A stretch of DNA of 64,000 bases, taken from the NCBI GenBank assembly GCA_964410105.1, contig CAYPFY010000020.1, positions 3,381-67,380 of the forward strand. Direction: 5' to 3'. The translations under genes were made by a program, and so were the position numbers. The notes under the pieces are model-generated. The model was given only the letters and a program-made list of their open reading frames with translations. It was not told the origin of the DNA and did no database searches. This DNA is from CAYPFY01 sp964410105 (GTDB lineage Bacteria; Bacteroidota; Ignavibacteria; UBA10030; SZUA-254). This document shows positions 27,028 through 35,783 of this stretch, piece by piece; position 1 is the first letter of the stretch; every line of letters starts with the position of its first letter.

Positions 27028-28127
27028 TCGCCCCTCAGACGGAAGTAAGCTCTTTCCACAATTTCCAGTTTCCCCTCGGTCTCCAGCACTTCGTATCCCT
27101 GATGGTACAAATCCGAAACAAGCAGCAGGGCGAGTCTTCTCAATCTGGAGCGTTTAAAGGCGGAGGCGCGGCGAAGGGTCGCCTCGACGAGATCAAGCGT
27201 AAGGATTGCCGTCGATCCGTTGAGGCGCGCCCGATCAAATTCAGGATGAAGGGGGCGAAAATCCATCTCTGCGCGGGCAAGGATTTTGCACGACTTTTCG
27301 CCGAGCACAGATGCCATCGAGTCGCCGAATGAGCGGAGAAAATCGTCGAAGAGACTGATAAGCTTCGATTCGTCCCCGCGCGGCGCCGTTGGCGTGCTAC
27401 CGGGGAGAGAAGCGCGATCCTGCACTTGCGCAGAGTCATCGCAGACGGCGGGAAGCGCGTGGCGCACCTCGACGGCCCCGGGCAGGAATTCGGTGGAAGA
27501 TTCTTCTGATAGTGCTGGGCAAGGCGGCGGCGGGTGGTGCACGAGTGCGTAACGATCGAGCTCTCTATTCCGCTCGATATCATAGAGGAAGAGCCGTCCC
27601 TGCCAGAGGGCGGGGCGGAAATTCTTCAGTTCGTCGCGGGAATTGACCTCTGTAAGCTGCAGCGAGGGTATACGGAACGAAAACTCATTCCACTCGATAA
27701 TTCCGTGCTGGCAGCACGACGATTCCAGGAGCGAGAGAACCTGCTCATGTGAGAGGGGGTTGATCTGCACCTTCAGGCAGGGTTCAAGATAGAATGTCGA
27801 ACGGAATCGGGAGAGCGAATCACCGGGGGCGAGAAAAAGAGAGATCTCGGCATCCGGGTCATTGCGGTAGGCGACTGCGGCATTGTCCGGAGGAATGGCG
27901 AAGCGGAGGTCACGATTGAGCCTGGTGCAATCAATGAGCTTCGGTCCATCGAAAAAGAGAATGTCATGAAACTGGCTGCTATTCGGACCGCGGCCTATCG
28001 GGGAATCGGGCGCGTGGGAGATCAGCACAAAGCCTGTTGCATCTCCGGGCTGTGACCCGAGAACGAGCCACGGATCAAGGGATTTTCCCGGAATTCTCCT
28101 GAAAACCTCGGCAGCGCCGTAGATCAC
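27024..28127 (-). CDS. Unknown 367-residue protein of the coupled operon
   Basis: I do not recognise this protein. It has no signal peptide or membrane helix. Residues 1-210 are mixed alpha/beta, with DILFFDGPKLIDCTRLNRDL near 55. A proline-rich, low-complexity linker (about 200-260) follows. The C-terminal 110 residues are helical and basic (LRRASAFKRSRLRRLALLLV). This suggests two domains joined by a flexible linker, probably cytoplasmic. It overlaps both neighbours by four bases, which argues that it is a structural part of the same machine. Confidence 0.7.
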   Translation of the reverse strand: MIYGAAEVFRRIPGKSLDPWLVLGSQPGDATGFVLISHAPDSPIGRGPNSSQFHDILFFDGPKLIDCTRLNRDLRFAIPPDNAAVAYRNDPDAEISLFLAPGDSLSRFRSTFYLEPCLKVQINPLSHEQVLSLLESSCCQHGIIEWNEFSFRIPSLQLTEVNSRDELKNFRPALWQGRLFLYDIERNRELDRYALVHHPPPPCPALSEESSTEFLPGAVEVRHALPAVCDDSAQVQDRASLPGSTPTAPRGDESKLISLFDDFLRSFGDSMASVLGEKSCKILARAEMDFRPLHPEFDRARLNGSTAILTLDLVEATLRRASAFKRSRLRRLALLLVSDLYHQGYEVLETEGKLEIVERAYFRLRGE

Positions 28128-28744
28128 GGTCTCCTCCGGTCGAGCGAATCAATTTCCAGCTCAACAGTCCGTATCGTTTCGCCCGTCTTCAGGACCTGCA
28201 GGGCGGAGCGGGCCAAAACGTCGAATTCGATCTTGCCCTGGGAAAAGCGGATGCTGTCGAACCGCGCAATTCTTTCATCAAGAGCGATTTCGCGGCGGGC
28301 CATCGTGAGTTTGCTCTCGAGAACAGAAACTTTTCTGCGCGCGTCCGAGCGGGTTACCTCCTGGCGCACCTGCAATTCGGAAAGTTCCGTTTGAAGTCTT
28401 TGGAGGCGCAGCTGGTCGGCCGTGTGCTTCGAATCGTCAATAACGTCGTTCACCGACAGGCTCAGCGTCATCCGGTAAGAATCTCGTGGGATGAAAACAG
28501 AATTCGGCGCGGCGAACACCACGTCGTGAATCCCGAGGTTCGCCGAGAGCCCGATTTTAGGGATCAGGCGGTGCCAGATGTTCGTTTCACCGACCCGGTT
28601 CCGGGCATCCGCGACGTCGAGTTCAAGAAGGACGACCTTCAGCGAGTCGGTCCGAAAATCCTGGCGGGCCAGGGCGAGCCCACCAGGCATCAAAAAGAGC
28701 GCAAGCGCCAGCCCCTTGAGGAAATGTTTTTTGGAAAAAAACAT
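28124..28744 (-). CDS. Half-length TolC-like periplasmic/outer-membrane protein
   Basis: I chose the ATG at 28744 (MFFSKKHFLKGLALALFLMP), which gives a clean signal peptide and overlaps the upstream stop as TGATG; a longer frame would run into the lipoprotein gene. The 206 residues show one TolC-type repeat: WHRLIPKIGLSANLG, a strand pair (DSYRMTLSLSVND), then long helices (about 95-195) with FSQGKIEFDVLARSALQVL, the pattern of the outer membrane factor hairpin. Full TolC proteins have two such repeats in over 400 residues, so this would have to form a hexamer-like assembly or serve another role. Confidence 0.6.
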   Translation of the reverse strand: MFFSKKHFLKGLALALFLMPGGLALARQDFRTDSLKVVLLELDVADARNRVGETNIWHRLIPKIGLSANLGIHDVVFAAPNSVFIPRDSYRMTLSLSVNDVIDDSKHTADQLRLQRLQTELSELQVRQEVTRSDARRKVSVLESKLTMARREIALDERIARFDSIRFSQGKIEFDVLARSALQVLKTGETIRTVELEIDSLDRRRP

Positions 28745-29499
28745 CACGGCCCGGAGGTGATATCGCGGTACACGCTCCCGTCGGCGCGTCCGACAGTCCG
28801 GACATTTCGCCACGACCCATCGGCAAACTCCGTATAGACGATGAGCGATCCATCCGTTTCTCCGCTCGTAATACGGATTTGAATCAGGTTATTGTTTCCA
28901 TCCCTGACTTCGGACCGGATGGCCCCTGCGGCGCCGTACCGGGTCGTGACTCTGACCGACCCATCCGGCTTGGTGACGCGGGTAACGACCGGGAGGCGGA
29001 ACGTGTATGTTTCGAGAATTCCGTTCCGTTGAACATGGGTGACGATCGTATCGCTGGAGAGCCCATAAATCTCAGTCACACTGGATTGCTGGGCCGAATC
29101 GGCGGCAAAATCTTCGAAGGAAATATACCGCCGGGTCTGCGTGACGATGCTCGCCGGGGGCTTTCCGTAGCTCTTGCGCACGGTGATAAGAAGGAGCCCC
29201 TTCGGGTAGGCATGGCGTTCCGTGACGACGGAGCCATAGCCCTCCGGAGTCAGCTCGCCGTAGATATAGACCGTATCGGCGGCGGTCGAAAGGAGCACTT
29301 TTTTCTGTTCTCTTCGCGGCAGACCGGGGGGTTTGGAATCGGCGATGCTGTGGATTTCGTCGAGGGAGGCGATGAGGAATTCTTCGCCCGACGTCTCGAA
29401 GTCAAAAACGCGGACGGGGACCGGGGGCGGGGAAGGCGTTTCTTTGCATCCGGTCAGAGAGAGAGCCGCGAGTGCGGCCAGGACAGCGAATCGATTCAT
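28744..29499 (-). CDS. Lipoprotein of unknown function (251 aa)
   Basis: GGAGGT lies 6 bases before the ATG at 29499, which decides the start (MNRFAVLAALAALSLTGCKE); the lipobox is LTGC with the lipidated Cys at residue 18. After a proline spacer (PSPPPVPV) the protein is mostly beta-strand and has no family I recognise. The C-terminal half has repeated strand-turn units (KPDGSVRVTTRYGA, ADGSWRNVRTVGRADGS). Lys follows the Cys, which would allow sorting to the outer membrane. It is coupled to the TolC-like gene. Confidence 0.75.
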   Translation of the reverse strand: MNRFAVLAALAALSLTGCKETPSPPPVPVRVFDFETSGEEFLIASLDEIHSIADSKPPGLPRREQKKVLLSTAADTVYIYGELTPEGYGSVVTERHAYPKGLLLITVRKSYGKPPASIVTQTRRYISFEDFAADSAQQSSVTEIYGLSSDTIVTHVQRNGILETYTFRLPVVTRVTKPDGSVRVTTRYGAAGAIRSEVRDGNNNLIQIRITSGETDGSLIVYTEFADGSWRNVRTVGRADGSVYRDITSGP

Positions 29500-29510
29500 G
29501 GCGACCTCCA

Positions 29511-29876
29511 TTAGAAGTGAAAAACGGTGACCGGCGCCTCGAAACGGTTTTCCCCCGATTCGACGACGCCGAAATACATTCCGGCCGGAGCGAACAATCT
29601 ATTATCAGAATCTCCGAGCCAGGTGACAGAATGCGATCCTTTAGATTCATAGAGATTTTCAATAAGAATCCTCACGGCCTGTTCGTTTCCGAGAGAATCC
29701 TTCCGGACTATCGTGATGGTGACGGCTGAGGGGGACGCGACGGAAAACTTCAGCTCCGCATTGCGGCGGAAGGAATCGAACGCGCTCGGGACGAAACGGA
29801 TATTCTCAACAACTGTGGAATCGGGCGGCGTTGCGCAGCCGGAGAGAAAAACGGCGAGACAGATGATGCGGGACAT
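29511..29876 (-). CDS. Small lipoprotein with FlgD-type Ig-like domain
   Basis: The 121 residues have a lipobox LSGC (Cys at about residue 14). After a short spacer comes a single beta-sandwich with the FlgD-Ig pattern: strand SAVTITIVRKDSLG, then SHSVTWLGDSDN, then APAGMYFGVVESG. It resembles the fold used in T9SS sorting domains and in Bacteroidota periplasmic scaffolds, here presented on a lipid anchor. AGGAG sits before the ATG. It is the first gene of the tightly coupled operon, 11 bases ahead of the second lipoprotein. Confidence 0.75.
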   Translation of the reverse strand: MSRIICLAVFLSGCATPPDSTVVENIRFVPSAFDSFRRNAELKFSVASPSAVTITIVRKDSLGNEQAVRILIENLYESKGSHSVTWLGDSDNRLFAPAGMYFGVVESGENRFEAPVTVFHF

Positions 29877-29966
29877 ATCTCAGCTCCTGGTCGTGACCGG
29901 CGGGGTGCCGGCTTAGCTGAGAGATACAGAAAAGGAGGGGGCGGAACAAGCAGGCATTTCCGCCGG

Positions 29967-30788
29967 CTACATCTTTCCGAGAATGACGAGAAAAATTTCG
30001 AGGATGATGAGAAGGATGATGATCCACTCGAGAATCTGAGATCGCTGGCCCTCGATGCGGGAGATGACGAACGTGCTCGATCGCGAGATGATCGACACCT
30101 TCTGCTGGATGACTTTTATGCGATCCTCGAGATCGAATTCCCTCTTCAGATTCCGGTAAAGTTCCTCGATGGGCTTCCCGCCGTCCCAGATGATATCGGG
30201 ATCGTCGAAAACGGAGAGGGTATAGGCAAGCTCCTGTTCGACGGCGAGGGCGAAGCCGGCTCGTTTTGTCAGCTCGCGCTGTGTGTGGGGAATTTTTCCC
30301 GTGGACTGCAGGAAGGAGATCGGCTGTTCCAGCTGGGCCAGGGCATCGGCGACCAGTTTCTCATAGTATTCGACAGAGACCGAGCGGCTGAGAACCGTCC
30401 CGACGACCAGGGCGATATCCCTGTTAAATTCCCTGACGACGAGCTCATCGGTCCCATCCGGTTTACGGGCCCGGGAGGCGAGATTCAGGACAAAGTCATC
30501 CTCGCTGTAGGCCTTATTCTCCCGGTGGGCGAACTTCTTCAGCTTGTCGATGAACTCGCGGCGGTCGGCGAACTCGCCATCGAAGAACACGACCGACCCG
30601 TAGTCGAAGACGCCGATCATACGCGCCGCGTTGAACTGGACGAGGAGAGGATTGTTATGCAGGACTTTGACCTGGAATTCCTCTTCGAGGAGCTTTCGGG
30701 CGGCGGGAAGGTCGAACGCCGATGCGACGTCGAAGGCTTTGACGAAAATGCGTTCAGCCTCAGGCGGTTTGATATCCTGGTCGGCCAT
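29967..30788 (-). CDS. RMND1/DUF155 family membrane protein
   Basis: I chose the ATG at 30788 (MADQDIKPPEAERIF) over a GTG 39 bases upstream. The 273 residues match the RMND1/Sif2/YagE-like family (DUF155): a soluble N-terminal domain with FDYGSVVFFDGEF, a central SRSVSVEYYEKLVADA segment and a single C-terminal helix preceded by a coiled coil and ending WIIILLIILEIFLVILG. Family members are membrane-anchored; the mitochondrial ones act in translation, and the bacterial role is not known. It is 90 bases upstream of the lipoprotein operon and may be cotranscribed. Confidence 0.85.
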   Translation of the reverse strand: MADQDIKPPEAERIFVKAFDVASAFDLPAARKLLEEEFQVKVLHNNPLLVQFNAARMIGVFDYGSVVFFDGEFADRREFIDKLKKFAHRENKAYSEDDFVLNLASRARKPDGTDELVVREFNRDIALVVGTVLSRSVSVEYYEKLVADALAQLEQPISFLQSTGKIPHTQRELTKRAGFALAVEQELAYTLSVFDDPDIIWDGGKPIEELYRNLKREFDLEDRIKVIQQKVSIISRSSTFVISRIEGQRSQILEWIIILLIILEIFLVILGKM

Positions 30789-30846
30789 CGGAACTATAAT
30801 GTAGCCACATCCGGGACGAAAAGCCACCTATCAACCAGGCCGGGGA

Positions 30847-31740
30847 TCAGCGCGGCGGCACCAGTGCGCGCCGGAGCGTTCGTTCGGAAAGGCCGAGCTG
30901 GCGGGCAGCCTTCGAGCGATTCCCTGCATACTCTGCGAGCGCGCTGCGGATAATTTGCTGCTTGATAATCTCGAGCGAATCGGGCAGAGAGAATTCGGCG
31001 TGCATGGCAACTTGACTAAGCATCGTCGCCAGACAGATTTTGCCCGGCTCCCCGAGCTCCCGGTCGTAAGGGAGGCTAAGAGAATGAAGAAAGGCAATCA
31101 GTTCCCGCACATTGTCCTCCCATCTTTGTGCGAGCAGAAATTCGCCGAGCCGGGGATCGAGCTCGCCCGAGTCATCGAGACCGCGGACGCGCTTATCTCC
31201 ATCGGCGCTATTGAGAAGGTAATGGCGGGCGATGACAGAAAGTTCCTCCGGCCGTTCGCGGAGAGGGGGGAGATGAATCCGCTCGAGGGAGCCCATATAA
31301 TCTGCGAGATTGCGGGTGAGGGAGCACTCATCGCGGAGCGTAAAGATGATCCGGCAGGAGAGCGGACGATCCCGGCACGATCCGAAACGCACGACTTTTT
31401 TGGAAAGCATCGCCTCGGCGAGCTTATCCTGCAGGTAGGGAGGGGCGTGATTGATGTGCTTGATGATCACCGTGGCAGAATTTTCCAGGGCGCTTCGCCG
31501 GGAGGAGGAAACCTCGGGCGGTTCCGCCCCAAAGATTTGCAGGCGTTGTTCGCGGTCGGGGAGGACGAGAAAGTTCAGGCATGGTGCCGGAGTGCTCGAG
31601 CAATTCCCAAGAGAGACGGCGAGGAACCCCTTCCCCACCCCCTTTTCCCCAGATATCACAAGATGCCCGGAGTCGGGAGAGACTCTTCCGATTCTCTCTT
31701 CTATAGCCCGGATTGCGGGGCTCACGCCGAAAATCTCCAT
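30847..31740 (-). CDS. NtrC-like AAA+ regulator lacking the GAFTGA loop
   Basis: A 297-residue protein with no receiver or sensor domain. The AAA+ domain keeps Walker A (GEKGVGKGF), the sensor segment LPPLRERPEEL and a form of the WxxNVREL motif (RWEDNVREL), and it ends with a Fis-type helix-turn-helix (NRSKAARQLGLSERTLRRAL). The part that should hold the sigma-54 contact loop is shortened to FGAEPPEVSSSRRSALE, so activation of sigma-54 is unlikely. Like TyrR or some phage-shock-type relatives, it may act as a DNA-binding repressor or sigma-70 regulator. It lies 58 bases upstream of the DUF155 gene and is the natural candidate regulator of the operon. Confidence 0.8.
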   Translation of the reverse strand: MEIFGVSPAIRAIEERIGRVSPDSGHLVISGEKGVGKGFLAVSLGNCSSTPAPCLNFLVLPDREQRLQIFGAEPPEVSSSRRSALENSATVIIKHINHAPPYLQDKLAEAMLSKKVVRFGSCRDRPLSCRIIFTLRDECSLTRNLADYMGSLERIHLPPLRERPEELSVIARHYLLNSADGDKRVRGLDDSGELDPRLGEFLLAQRWEDNVRELIAFLHSLSLPYDRELGEPGKICLATMLSQVAMHAEFSLPDSLEIIKQQIIRSALAEYAGNRSKAARQLGLSERTLRRALVPPR

Positions 31741-31904
31741 AAATCCATAGTAGCCAATCGATCCGCATCCAGTGTCGGGAAAACGTCAAGTTCTCCTTTG
31801 ACCGAGCGAAGCAAGTTTTGACAATTTTGTGACAACGGTAAGCGAGGTCTTCATAGTTTAATAGAAGCGCATTTTCGCACGGGATTGGAATCCCGCAATC
31901 AGAC

Positions 31905-32582
31905 GTGAAGCGAATACTGATAATCGAAGACGACCCGGCGATCCTGATCGGTCTCACCGACAATTTCGGGGACCGTTACGAGGTCCTCTCGTTCCGGAAC
32001 GGCGAGCGGGGATTCGAGGATGCGCGTAGCGGCGCGGCGGATCTCATCATCCTCGACCTGATGCTGCCGGGGATGGGCGGGAGGGAAATCTGCAGGGACC
32101 TGAGAAGAAGCGGGATCACGACGCCCATCCTGATCCTGACCAGCCGGTCGGAGGAATCGGAGAGGGTGAAGGGTTTTGAACTGGGGGCTGACGATTATGT
32201 CACGAAGCCGTTCAGCCTTGGAGAAGTCAATGCCCGGGTGAAAGCGTTATTGCGTCGCGGCAGCGGGGGCGCGGGGAGTCAGGCTGACTACACGTTCGGG
32301 GACATTCGGATAAACTTCCTGAGATGCGAGGCATGGAGAGGCGGAGAGGCCCTTCATCTGACGGCGAAGGAATTCCGTATTCTGCGGTACTTCATCGGTC
32401 ACGAGGGAGAAGTTGTCACACGGGGAATGCTGCTGGACGACGTCTGGGGGTACGAGAGATTCCCGACGACGCGGACGGTCGATAATTACATCCTCTCTTT
32501 GAGAAAAAAGATTGAACGGGAACCGTCGGAGCCGAAGCACATCGTCACCCTTCATTCGGCGGGGTACAGATTCCTCCGCTGA
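31905..32582 (+). CDS. OmpR/PhoB-family response regulator
   Basis: A GTG start at 31905. The 225 residues form a receiver domain with Asp51 in LIILDLMLPGMGG, and a winged-helix DNA-binding domain (about 125-225) with the recognition region GMLLDDVWGYERFPTTRTVD and ILSLRKKIE. No partner kinase is next to it in the same direction; the hybrid kinase genes downstream run convergently with only 4 bases between stops. Divergent from the AAA+ regulator; the 164-base gap contains TTGACA near 31818. Confidence 0.93.
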   Translation: MKRILIIEDDPAILIGLTDNFGDRYEVLSFRNGERGFEDARSGAADLIILDLMLPGMGGREICRDLRRSGITTPILILTSRSEESERVKGFELGADDYVTKPFSLGEVNARVKALLRRGSGGAGSQADYTFGDIRINFLRCEAWRGGEALHLTAKEFRILRYFIGHEGEVVTRGMLLDDVWGYERFPTTRTVDNYILSLRKKIEREPSEPKHIVTLHSAGYRFLR

Positions 32583-32586
32583 GCGT

Positions 32587-34893
32587 CTATTTTTTCCGGG
32601 AATTCTTCTTAAGGACGTCGGCGACGGTAACGAGGAGCGCCTCGGCCGTATAGGGTTTGGGCAGAAACGCATTCACCTCAAGCTTCTGCTCTTCCGCATT
32701 GCGTTCCGGGAGGCCGCTTGAGGCGACGATCTTCACTTCGGGGTTCAGAGCCCTCATCGTCCGGATCGTGGCGGGGCCATCCATGAAGGGCATCATCATA
32801 TCGGTGACGACGAGGTCGATATCCCTCTTGAACTCGCGGAAGACGGCGATCGCCTCCGTTCCGTTGAATGCGGTCTTCACCTTATAGCCGTAAAGTTCGA
32901 GAGTTGCCCGGGAAATATCGCAGACGGCTGCCTCGTCGTCGACGACGAACACAAGTTCGCCGTGACCGAGGGGGAGATTTCCGGGATCCCGTTCGCGGGC
33001 AAGCTTGGGGTCCGCTTTTGTGGCCGGGAGATAAACACGGAACTGTGTCCCGTGCTCCGGCTCGCTGTAGACATTGATAAAACCTCCATGCCCCTTGACG
33101 ATCGACTGCACAGTAGAGAGCCCGAGGCCTGTTCCCTTCCCGAACGGTTTTGTGGTAAAGAATGGGTCGAAAATATTGTTGATGATTCCTGGGGGGATGC
33201 CGACCCCCGTATCGGCGACGCTGATGACGACATAATCTCCCGGCCTTGCCTCGCGGTGGAGACCGGCATAGTTCTCGTCGATCGTGACATTGTCGGCGCT
33301 GACCGTCAGGACGCCGCCGGTGGCCATGGCATCGCGGCCGTTGAGACAGAGATTCAGAAGGACCTGGTGAAGCTGGGTGGCATCGCCCGAGATGGGCCAG
33401 AGATTATTGGGCGTCTTCGTCCTGAGCTGGATCGATTTCGGAAATGTTTCGCGGATGATCTTGTCCATCTCATTCACCAGGTGTTTCAGCTGGAGCGTCG
33501 TGCGTTCCCCGTCGATTCCGCGGGCGAACATGAGGACCTGCTTGACCATATTGGCGCCCCGGACGGCGCCGGTCTGGAGGCCGGTGAGAAGCACCTGGCT
33601 GTCGGAGTCCGGGAATCGTTTCCTCAGCATGTCGATGGAGAGAAGAATCGGCGCGAGCACGTTATTGAGATCGTGGGCGATGCCTCCGGCGAGGGTGCCC
33701 ACACTCTCGAGGCGCTGGGACCGGAGCACCTGGGCCTGGAATTGCTTTTTCTCGGTGATGTCGGTATTGACGATGAGGACGCTTTTCGGATTCCCGTCGG
33801 TATCCCTCATCAGGGTCCAGCGGCTATCGACGGTGATCTCCCCGCCGTCCTTCACGCAGTGGCGGAGTTCTCCGTTCCACTCGTTCGTCTTCAGCAGGAT
33901 ATCCTTCGCCCTATCGAAGTCGGAGGCGGAATGGTAGAACAGGGAGGTGACGCGCTGGCCGACGGCTTCTTCCGCGGTCCAGCCGTAGATGCGTTCTGCG
34001 CTCTTGTTCCAGAAAATAATCTCATCGTCGAGATTGCGGACGATGATGGCATCGGTGGCGACATTCAAGAGTGACGCCTGCTCACGGATTCTTTCCCCGA
34101 GAATCTTCCGTTCGGTGATATCCTGGAAGGTCACGACGGCGCCGACCGTGACGCCCTCCTTTCTGATGGGGCGGGACCAGTATTCGACCGGAAAACTCGT
34201 CCCGTCGGCGCGCCAGAACACCTCATCGTCGACATGGGCGCCTTCCCCTCGCCTCCGGCCATCATGCACCGGGCATTCCGATGAAGGATAGGGTGAGCCG
34301 TCGGGGCGCGTATGGTGGAAGAGCTCGTGCATATTCCGTCCGATGAGATCATCGGCGCTCTGGAATCCCAGGGCCCGGATGCAGGCCGGATTGCAGAATG
34401 TGCAGCGACCCTCATTGTCGACCCCGTAGAGAGCTTCGCCGGTGGAGTCAAGGATGAGCCGGAATTTTTCCTCATTTTCGCGGAGTTCGGCTTCCATGCG
34501 GATACGATCGGCGCGTTCGGCCGACTCGCGCATGGCGCGTCGGACGGCGGGAACGAGCCGCAAAAGCTTTTCTTTCAGAACATAATCGGTGGCGCCGTGG
34601 AGGAGGCTATCGATCGCGCGGTCCTCGCCGATATGTCCGGAAACAAAAATGAAGGGAACGGCGGGCAGCGCTTCCCTGGTCATGGAGAGCGCATCGAGGC
34701 CATTGAACGACGGGAGAGAATAATCGGAGAGAATGAGATCGGGATCAAAACGTTTCAGCTCGGCGGCGAACGCCTTCCTCGAGTCCACCCGCCGGGAGAC
34801 GAAGTCGATCCCCGCCTTCGAGAGTTCCCTCTGAACGAGCTCGGCGTCGGCGGGAACATCCTCGAGCATGAGAATCCTGAGCGAACGGCTCAT
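32587..34893 (-). CDS. Hybrid histidine kinase REC-PAS-PAS-HisKA-HATPase-REC
   Basis: A 768-residue cytoplasmic phosphorelay protein. Domains in order: receiver (1-120, Asp57 in LILSDYSLPSF), PAS (about 140-265), PAS (about 270-390, TDAIIVRNLDDEIIFWNKSA), HisKA with His in GGIAHDLNNVLAPIL (about 410), an ATPase with LNLCLNGRDAM, DTGVGIPPG and GKGTGLGLSTVQSIV, and a terminal receiver (about 645-765, VVTDMMMPFMDG). Its ATG overlaps the stop of the upstream single-domain regulator gene. It closely resembles the second hybrid kinase at 45.2-47.8 kb. The input signal is not evident. Confidence 0.93.
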   Translation of the reverse strand: MSRSLRILMLEDVPADAELVQRELSKAGIDFVSRRVDSRKAFAAELKRFDPDLILSDYSLPSFNGLDALSMTREALPAVPFIFVSGHIGEDRAIDSLLHGATDYVLKEKLLRLVPAVRRAMRESAERADRIRMEAELRENEEKFRLILDSTGEALYGVDNEGRCTFCNPACIRALGFQSADDLIGRNMHELFHHTRPDGSPYPSSECPVHDGRRRGEGAHVDDEVFWRADGTSFPVEYWSRPIRKEGVTVGAVVTFQDITERKILGERIREQASLLNVATDAIIVRNLDDEIIFWNKSAERIYGWTAEEAVGQRVTSLFYHSASDFDRAKDILLKTNEWNGELRHCVKDGGEITVDSRWTLMRDTDGNPKSVLIVNTDITEKKQFQAQVLRSQRLESVGTLAGGIAHDLNNVLAPILLSIDMLRKRFPDSDSQVLLTGLQTGAVRGANMVKQVLMFARGIDGERTTLQLKHLVNEMDKIIRETFPKSIQLRTKTPNNLWPISGDATQLHQVLLNLCLNGRDAMATGGVLTVSADNVTIDENYAGLHREARPGDYVVISVADTGVGIPPGIINNIFDPFFTTKPFGKGTGLGLSTVQSIVKGHGGFINVYSEPEHGTQFRVYLPATKADPKLARERDPGNLPLGHGELVFVVDDEAAVCDISRATLELYGYKVKTAFNGTEAIAVFREFKRDIDLVVTDMMMPFMDGPATIRTMRALNPEVKIVASSGLPERNAEEQKLEVNAFLPKPYTAEALLVTVADVLKKNSRKK

Positions 34894-35348
34894 CGCCCGA
34901 TGATCCTCTCATGGCCGGTCGGGTCCGCGGGGCGGTCCGACTCATGGGTGACAACCATACATTTCAGCCCTGATTGCGAGAGGGCTTTCAGCAATGATTC
35001 AAACCGGACCGGTTTGATGAGAAAACTGTTGACTCCCAATTCGTAGCTTTTCAGGATTTCCGGCTCCTCCCGTGAGGCCGTGAGAATGATGACGGGCATC
35101 GTCCGGGTACTCTCGCAGGTCCGGAGGGTGCGGAGGAGATCGAGGCCGTCGATATTCGGCAGCCTCAGATCGAGCAGGACGATACACCCGGGGGACCCGG
35201 CTGACGGCCGTGAGAGAAGGTAACTGAGCGCCTCGGCACCGTCCTGGATGTGGACGATGCGGTTCGAAAGATTCCGCAGAACCCTGAGAGCCAGCTCCGC
35301 GTCGTCCCGATCGTCTTCGACGAGCACTATTTCAAGTTCACTTTGCAT
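34890..35348 (-). CDS. Single-domain CheY-like response regulator (Rcp1 type)
   Basis: A 152-residue receiver domain without output domain. The acidic pair is in LVEDDRDDAELA, the phospho-acceptor is Asp60 in IVLLDLRLPNIDG, and the conserved Lys is in LIKPVRFES. The long Rcp1-type loop before the Asp is present. It is coupled to the hybrid kinase by a four-base overlap, so it probably passes phosphate to or from that kinase. Confidence 0.92.
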   Translation of the reverse strand: MQSELEIVLVEDDRDDAELALRVLRNLSNRIVHIQDGAEALSYLLSRPSAGSPGCIVLLDLRLPNIDGLDLLRTLRTCESTRTMPVIILTASREEPEILKSYELGVNSFLIKPVRFESLLKALSQSGLKCMVVTHESDRPADPTGHERIIGR

Positions 35349-35783
35349 GGGGGTTATGGCCGTGGTGGCAAATCACTTTCAGATTGGAACTCACACGCGG
35401 AACTGCACGTATGGCGCTGTCGTCCATGAGACGGAATTGCGGGAGCGCTGTCAAAAACGCAGAAACCAGCGGATACTTCAATTCTGCCGATCTTCATCGG
35501 CATTTACTGAAGGGTCCATGCGGGAAGATATCACGCGCGCCCCTTCATATCCAATCTAACATGAGCCACATCAAATGTCAATTGATTTGGGAGCCTCCCC
35601 TATCACCGGGCAATGAGAATATAATTTTAAAAATCGCTGAAACCAAACTCCGGGCATTAATTTTTTTTCACGATCCCCCTTGAGCGCTCTGGGACACGCC
35701 TAAAAAAATTTTAACTTGCTTCCCTCGAGGGTCCGCGGTATTTTGAGAGTGGGAATAATTTCCCACGCGAAAGGAAGGTACAT
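35349..35783. other. Intergenic stretch of 435 bases between divergent genes
   Basis: AT-rich in the second half. No convincing gene is seen. It must hold the promoter for the minus-strand regulator/kinase pair and that of the small outer-membrane protein. For the latter, TTG near 35715 and TATTTTG at 35739-35745 are loosely like a Bacteroidota -33/-7 promoter, but the fit is weak. The palindrome at 35749-35766 is listed separately. Confidence 0.4.
35749..35766. promoter_or_regulatory. Perfect palindrome in the leader of the outer-membrane protein gene
   Basis: GTGGGAATAATTTCCCAC has perfect 7-base arms around TAAT and lies 17 bases before the ATG, directly upstream of the ribosome site AAGGAAGG. 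It could be a protein-binding operator or an mRNA hairpin controlling translation. Confidence 0.5.

Noticed and set aside
32962..34074. 370-residue open frame antisense to the hybrid kinase
   Set aside because: Mirror of conserved kinase sequence; no independent support.
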